Positions 35,401-37,635 of a DNA stretch of 37,635 nucleotides are shown piece by piece. The stretch is from Prevotellaceae bacterium UBA6974 (GTDB lineage Bacteria > Bacteroidota > Bacteroidia > Bacteroidales > Bacteroidaceae). The translations under genes were made by a program, and so were the position numbers. Location of the stretch: contig DJYQ01000026.1 of assembly GCA_002450165.1 (NCBI GenBank), positions 22,855-60,489 of the forward strand. The letters run 5' to 3'. The first letter of the stretch is position 1, and each line of letters begins with the position of its first letter. The notes under the pieces are model-generated. The model saw nothing but the letters and a program-made list of their open reading frames with translations. It was not told where the DNA came from and ran no database searches.

Positions 35401-36071
35401 TCACCAGCGGCTATAATCTGGAGCGTACCTACGTCATTACCTTCAAGGACGCATCGGCCGTCAGTTCCGAATTTACCGAGATGATAGCCGTTACTGTCAA
35501 TCAGGAATCGTCCGAGCCCGAGGAATCAACCGTATATACCCGTGAAAACGGAGACGGAACATTTGACTTCGAACTGCCCAACTTCCAGCTCATAATTGAC
35601 GGTGAACCCATGCCTATAGGCACAATTGTGCTCTCGGGCATCACAATGACCAACCAGGACGGTGTCACCACCTTCAGTATCAAGAAGACAGTTACCATTG
35701 CAGCAGGCGACAAGGAAGGCATTTCTACTGACGAATGGTTCGGTCCATGGCTTGGCGATATCCCCATTGACCTGACCGTCGGCAAGATATATGCCGGACG
35801 CCTCTATTGCGAGCTGGATATTGACATGCAGGAATCGCTCGGCCAGACTATCAAGGTCGTTGTGGGTACAAACCAGGAAGCCTACGTCATAGGCGATGCC
35901 AACGGCAACGGCGAGGTAGAAATCGGTGACGTTACGTCCGTACTGACTCTGATGGCTACACCTGATGAGCCTGGATTCTACGACACAAAGGCAGCCGATG
36001 CCAACGGCAACGGCGAGATTGAGATAGGTGATGTTACCGCCATTCTGAAGATTATGGCAGAAGGTAAATAG
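32430..36071 (+). CDS. modular secreted protein: PCMD-like, Ig-like modules, calycin-like domain, dockerin-like C-terminus
   Basis: 1213 residues from the ATG at 32430, which gives a clean signal peptide (MKRLFYTLITAFVAISANA, cut at A19); a TTG 18 nt upstream is rejected. Order: PCMD-like domain (21-235), close to that of the previous gene; Ig-like modules at about 238-312, 314-388 and 387-460; a segment opening KQYYIRNKYHDMYVLD (about 470-620) that faintly recalls ricin-type repeats; a helical stretch (about 625-690); a galactose-binding-like sandwich (about 690-856) ending WISISDIELL; further modules at 857-935 and 940-1010; a calycin-like domain (about 1019-1150); and two DANGNGExEIGDVT calcium loops (1156-1213) resembling type I dockerin. 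No catalytic motif is recognised, so a scaffold or glycan-binding role is likelier than an enzyme. Confidence 0.8.
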   Translation: MKRLFYTLITAFVAISANAQYQLGNSDFEQWESVSYSGKTGEEPLLWSSFLDGTGSLKGMAGAVQLWRSTDTRPGTKGHYSAEIKARNVMFGIIAQGNLTTGCVNMGSTTATDASGNYNYINESRTDQSMRFTGHPDAARYWVKFNGKNDGKVSITLTTKGYFQDPQANNITATAVATSIKSTPSNSTWTQYTVPFDVKSDKAPYYVLVNISTSAVPGDGAEADHLYIDDMEMLYYSEAESITYDGQDILGRTKMDCLFDPDKLTDVQMTGRAATWSYDFDYNAYALTVTVRGENFSEDENNFHSYTIPFTKPNADITSATQDGVDLLTNSQDVIYNKERVQLTFNDDVLSHTESFDIKTCQLTVVMTDMFDNKITRIIQFHVPAPAIVSATWNGESVNVDAFSTTDLYSETDFILTGNEDATLVRSFDETSLILTVTARAADGYNIFNRVYTYQFGLGQMPDPREEVIEPVKMEKNKQYYIRNKYHDMYVLDNNTLSSGKGVDLTKWTVTDNNYIQSTNGRYFNITINYNVFVTAPTSVSYSVNSTSATELDIQQSVDGYIISKTATWKAWFVDRSYQAFLFWSENAASGADGANKLDPYGSGDARNDLAKWQFFDCNAVDCHNLRIELYDELTRAQQMGMDITTYRQVMNKNATNKTVLSDLLATVRAAQFNYVNNGFTVNRTDLLGSTDLTNTTYWNTNMSKNVSGGHHWDGTMTPYYEQSASPVNLWESSDPWTSSARQTVKLPAGHYMVKATARASQYAQSYIKVGEQSVSFPSKGDTGRGVDVNGNVNFRSDGTYANNNIGRGWEYRYLAFDVMNPNDQVTIEIGGSCEGLIHQWISISDIELLAKEAPQMKMLQYQYDGKAYTPSSANTIDLSDVFWKEEISPVITTAGYGNYECKFDSVQWQMHVTLSQEEGINYGYSPIKYVIQYHKPTPELTSLTFDGQDILGTTTVDKYYNASLLAYSTNQDTQKTQLAFNRKSNVLTIVTSGYNLERTYVITFKDASAVSSEFTEMIAVTVNQESSEPEESTVYTRENGDGTFDFELPNFQLIIDGEPMPIGTIVLSGITMTNQDGVTTFSIKKTVTIAAGDKEGISTDEWFGPWLGDIPIDLTVGKIYAGRLYCELDIDMQESLGQTIKVVVGTNQEAYVIGDANGNGEVEIGDVTSVLTLMATPDEPGFYDTKAADANGNGEIEIGDVTAILKIMAEGK
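35895..36037 (+). repeat. two dockerin-like calcium-loop repeats
   Basis: Two 41-nt direct repeats (35895-35935 and 35997-36037) encode DANGNGEVEIGDVT and DANGNGEIEIGDVT. Asp1, Asn3, Asn5, Gly6 and Asp12 fit the F-hand calcium loop, and each is followed by a short hydrophobic helix (SVLTLM, AILKIM), the arrangement of type I dockerin duplicated segments. Confidence 0.85.
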
Positions 36072-36098
36072 TTTACCCATTAACCAAAATACAAGATT

Positions 36099-37241
36099 GT
36101 GGATACTGACAACATCATAGTTACACTCACATTTGCCTGCTGTACTATGGCACACGCCATAGCTACAGCAGTAGTGTCAATCTACGCCAGGTACAAGGTA
36201 CAATATCTCAGCCTTGCATGGATTATGGGCGTATTCACCATGATACTGCTTATAATCACACCATACAGCGCAAGTGTTGCAAACGGCCATCCTGGACTGC
36301 TGCATCCCGGTATGCTGCTTATGTTTGTTGTCGGCAGCTATCTGCAAAGTATCTACACCTTCGGTATCACCATGCCAGGTTTCCTGCAATGGGGACGTAT
36401 GTGGAAGTACGCATCGCCCATCATCCTCCTGGGTCTCGTCTCTCTCATCGCATTCTACCCCTTTGGCAGTCTGACCAAGGTCTATTCGATGTCCGAACTG
36501 GTCGATAACATTCTGTCCCCCGACTTGATAATGCGTATCATAGCCTTGTTTATGGGCGTGTACTATGTCCTGAATATATTCCGCTTGCCCCATCGCATGG
36601 CATACAAGACCACAATACCAACGTATTTGGTCGGGTATTGTACACTTTTGGGGCTCAGCTCCGTGCTATACATCTACGTCTGCTTTAACTACAGTTCAGA
36701 TGGGCTGTGCTGGTATGTCGCAGTATTCTCAGCACTCAACTTGTACCTTGTTTTCCAGACCCTGGACAACATGGCACGCAGCCTGCCACTTCCACACATC
36801 GACAACAACTCATATACTTTGGATGACGAGGAAACTGACGATGAAACCGTGCAAAACGAAGCAGATGCAAAGCGCGAGGAAGACTTCAACGAGCGCAATC
36901 TGCACTGCTATCATCGCATACAGCATTGGATGCAGACACACCGCATGGCATGGCGCGACTACACCTTCAACCGCGACCGCCTGTGCGAGGAGACAGGCGT
37001 TAACCGGCAACTCATGCTCCAGTGCCTGCGTAGCCAGGGGTACAACAACGTACACGAATACCTTACCCTATACCGTGTCGAGGAACTGAAGAATCTAATC
37101 AAGTCAGGACAGTTAAGCTCCGCCACCGAGTGCGATATGGCTGGATTTGCCACGGTCAAGACCGCCCGCCTATGCTTCGAGCGCACCTATGGTGTAAAAC
37201 TTGATGACTATATCGCGGAGAAGACAAGAGTAAGAAATTGA
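36099..37241 (+). CDS. seven-helix membrane protein with C-terminal AraC-type DNA-binding domain
   Basis: 380 residues. Seven hydrophobic segments (about 5-29, 37-57, 70-91, 105-122, 142-161, 173-197, 203-221) are followed by an acidic linker (DDEETDDET, about 242-265) and an AraC/XylS-type helix-turn-helix domain (about 285-375); the second HTH reads MAGFATVKTARLCFERTYG, matching the GFxxxxxFxRxFKxxxG pattern. The DNA-binding part would be cytoplasmic and tethered to the inner membrane. The GTG at 36099 is used; it lies 27 nt after the previous stop, and no other start precedes the first helix in frame. Last gene of the secreted-protein cluster, ended by a hairpin at 37248. It may sense a membrane or periplasmic signal and control the cluster; the target is inferred from position only. 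Confidence 0.82.
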   Translation: MDTDNIIVTLTFACCTMAHAIATAVVSIYARYKVQYLSLAWIMGVFTMILLIITPYSASVANGHPGLLHPGMLLMFVVGSYLQSIYTFGITMPGFLQWGRMWKYASPIILLGLVSLIAFYPFGSLTKVYSMSELVDNILSPDLIMRIIALFMGVYYVLNIFRLPHRMAYKTTIPTYLVGYCTLLGLSSVLYIYVCFNYSSDGLCWYVAVFSALNLYLVFQTLDNMARSLPLPHIDNNSYTLDDEETDDETVQNEADAKREEDFNERNLHCYHRIQHWMQTHRMAWRDYTFNRDRLCEETGVNRQLMLQCLRSQGYNNVHEYLTLYRVEELKNLIKSGQLSSATECDMAGFATVKTARLCFERTYGVKLDDYIAEKTRVRN

Positions 37242-37247
37242 AAAATA

Positions 37248-37275
37248 GAGGGTATGCCAAATGCGGCATACCCTC
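37248..37275. terminator. bidirectional terminator at the right end of the cluster
   Basis: A perfect 11-bp stem GAGGGTATGCC/GGCATACCCTC (37248-37258 with 37265-37275) and a 6-nt loop. On the minus strand it is followed by TATTTTTC, a better T tract than the CTCTGTTT on the plus strand, so it probably serves the convergent minus-strand gene as well as the regulator gene. Confidence 0.82.
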
Positions 37276-37320
37276 CTCTGTTTACACCCCATTTTACGGA
37301 GCTACACGCTACATCACCTG

Positions 37321-37635
37321 TCACGACGGGAAATCATCGTTCTCCTGTGATGATACGTTGAACCAGATGGTACCGCCATGATAGACTACCAGGCTGTGGC
37401 CTGCAGCAACGTTCAGGGCCGTGAACGAAGCACCGTTGGCATCATGGCTGGTTGGGCTGATTGCATCGCCAGTACCATCGACCTTGGCAGTGAACACCAC
37501 ATCGCCAAGATTAGTACCGCTGACCACTACGCTGGTAACAGGAGCCGTAGCTATGACGCTGCCTCCCGAGATATTCTGGCTCACACCGTTGATGGTAGCC
37601 ATAGTACTGTAGGAAGGCTGGCCGGGCTCAACACC
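37321..37635 (-). CDS. C-terminal part of a beta-rich protein, runs off the window
   Basis: The reading frame is open to the right edge: eleven codons (GVEPGQPSYST) precede the only Met, so the Met at 37602 is probably internal and the gene starts outside the window. The visible 104 residues are rich in Val, Thr, Ser and Gly with alternating hydrophobic positions (PVTSVVVSGTNLGDVVFTAK, FTALNVAAGHSLVVYHGG), suggesting an Ig-like or similar beta-sandwich. I do not recognise the family. Ig-like tails occur on some Bacteroidales HU-type proteins, but that is a guess. It converges on the regulator gene and shares the terminator at 37248. Confidence 0.6.
   Translation of the reverse strand, partial: GVEPGQPSYSTMATINGVSQNISGGSVIATAPVTSVVVSGTNLGDVVFTAKVDGTGDAISPTSHDANGASFTALNVAAGHSLVVYHGGTIWFNVSSQENDDFPS

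Noticed and set aside
32430..36071. Cellulosome component
   Set aside because: A dockerin-like end is present, but there is no cohesin, scaffoldin or glycoside hydrolase in the window.
35526..36155. 209-residue minus-strand frame over the dockerin region
   Set aside because: Its repeated AVAVGI segments are simply the reverse complement of the two calcium-loop repeats.
25541..37635. Mobile element or genomic island with boundaries
   Set aside because: Composition differs, but no integrase, transposase, tRNA-linked repeat or direct repeats at the edges were found.

Overview
The window is a piece of a Bacteroidales chromosome, most likely Prevotellaceae or a close relative. The support is: gene order (greA-HIT; gyrB-rpsT-tRNA-Glu-recO; a division/cell-wall cluster without murF or ddl), promoters of the Bacteroidetes type (-33 TTTG, -7 TAnnTTTG), almost no Shine-Dalgarno sequences, Bacteroidetes-only families (DUF2851, PCMD, calycin-like, FtsL-like), and a secreted-protein tail of the YNLQGQR type.

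Region by region. 1-5.8 kb: mannose-1-phosphate guanylyltransferase (+), overlapping tail to tail with a HIT-family hydrolase (-) that follows greA (-); then pnp (+) with a clear terminator, and a DUF2851 gene (+). 5.8-9.3 kb: gyrB (-), rpsT (-), tRNA-Glu (-) and recO (+). 9.3-24.4 kb: the complete Bacteroidetes-type dcw cluster, all on the minus strand, transcribed mraZ-rsmH-ftsL-ftsI-murE-mraY-murD-ftsW-murG-murC-ftsQ-ftsA-ftsZ with gaps of at most 44 nt and 4-nt stop/start overlaps. It supplies most cytoplasmic and membrane steps of peptidoglycan precursor synthesis plus the divisome. 24.4-25.4 kb: divergent promoters and an exported cyclophilin-type prolyl isomerase.

25.5-37.2 kb is the accessory part. 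Five co-oriented genes encode a PCMD-domain lipoprotein with two PCMD domains, a small outer-membrane beta-barrel (1-nt stop/start overlap), two large paralogous modular secreted proteins (PCMD-like N-terminus, Ig-like modules, calycin-like domains; one ends in a YNLQGQR-type tail, the other in a dockerin-like pair of calcium loops), and a seven-helix membrane protein with a C-terminal AraC-type DNA-binding domain. The layout suggests a cell-surface or secreted assembly with its own membrane-bound regulator. Its substrate cannot be read from the sequence. The coding strand of this block is C-rich, whereas the plus-strand core genes to the left are G-rich.

A partial minus-strand gene runs off the right edge behind a bidirectional terminator. 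I saw no insertion sequence, integrase, CRISPR array or rRNA.
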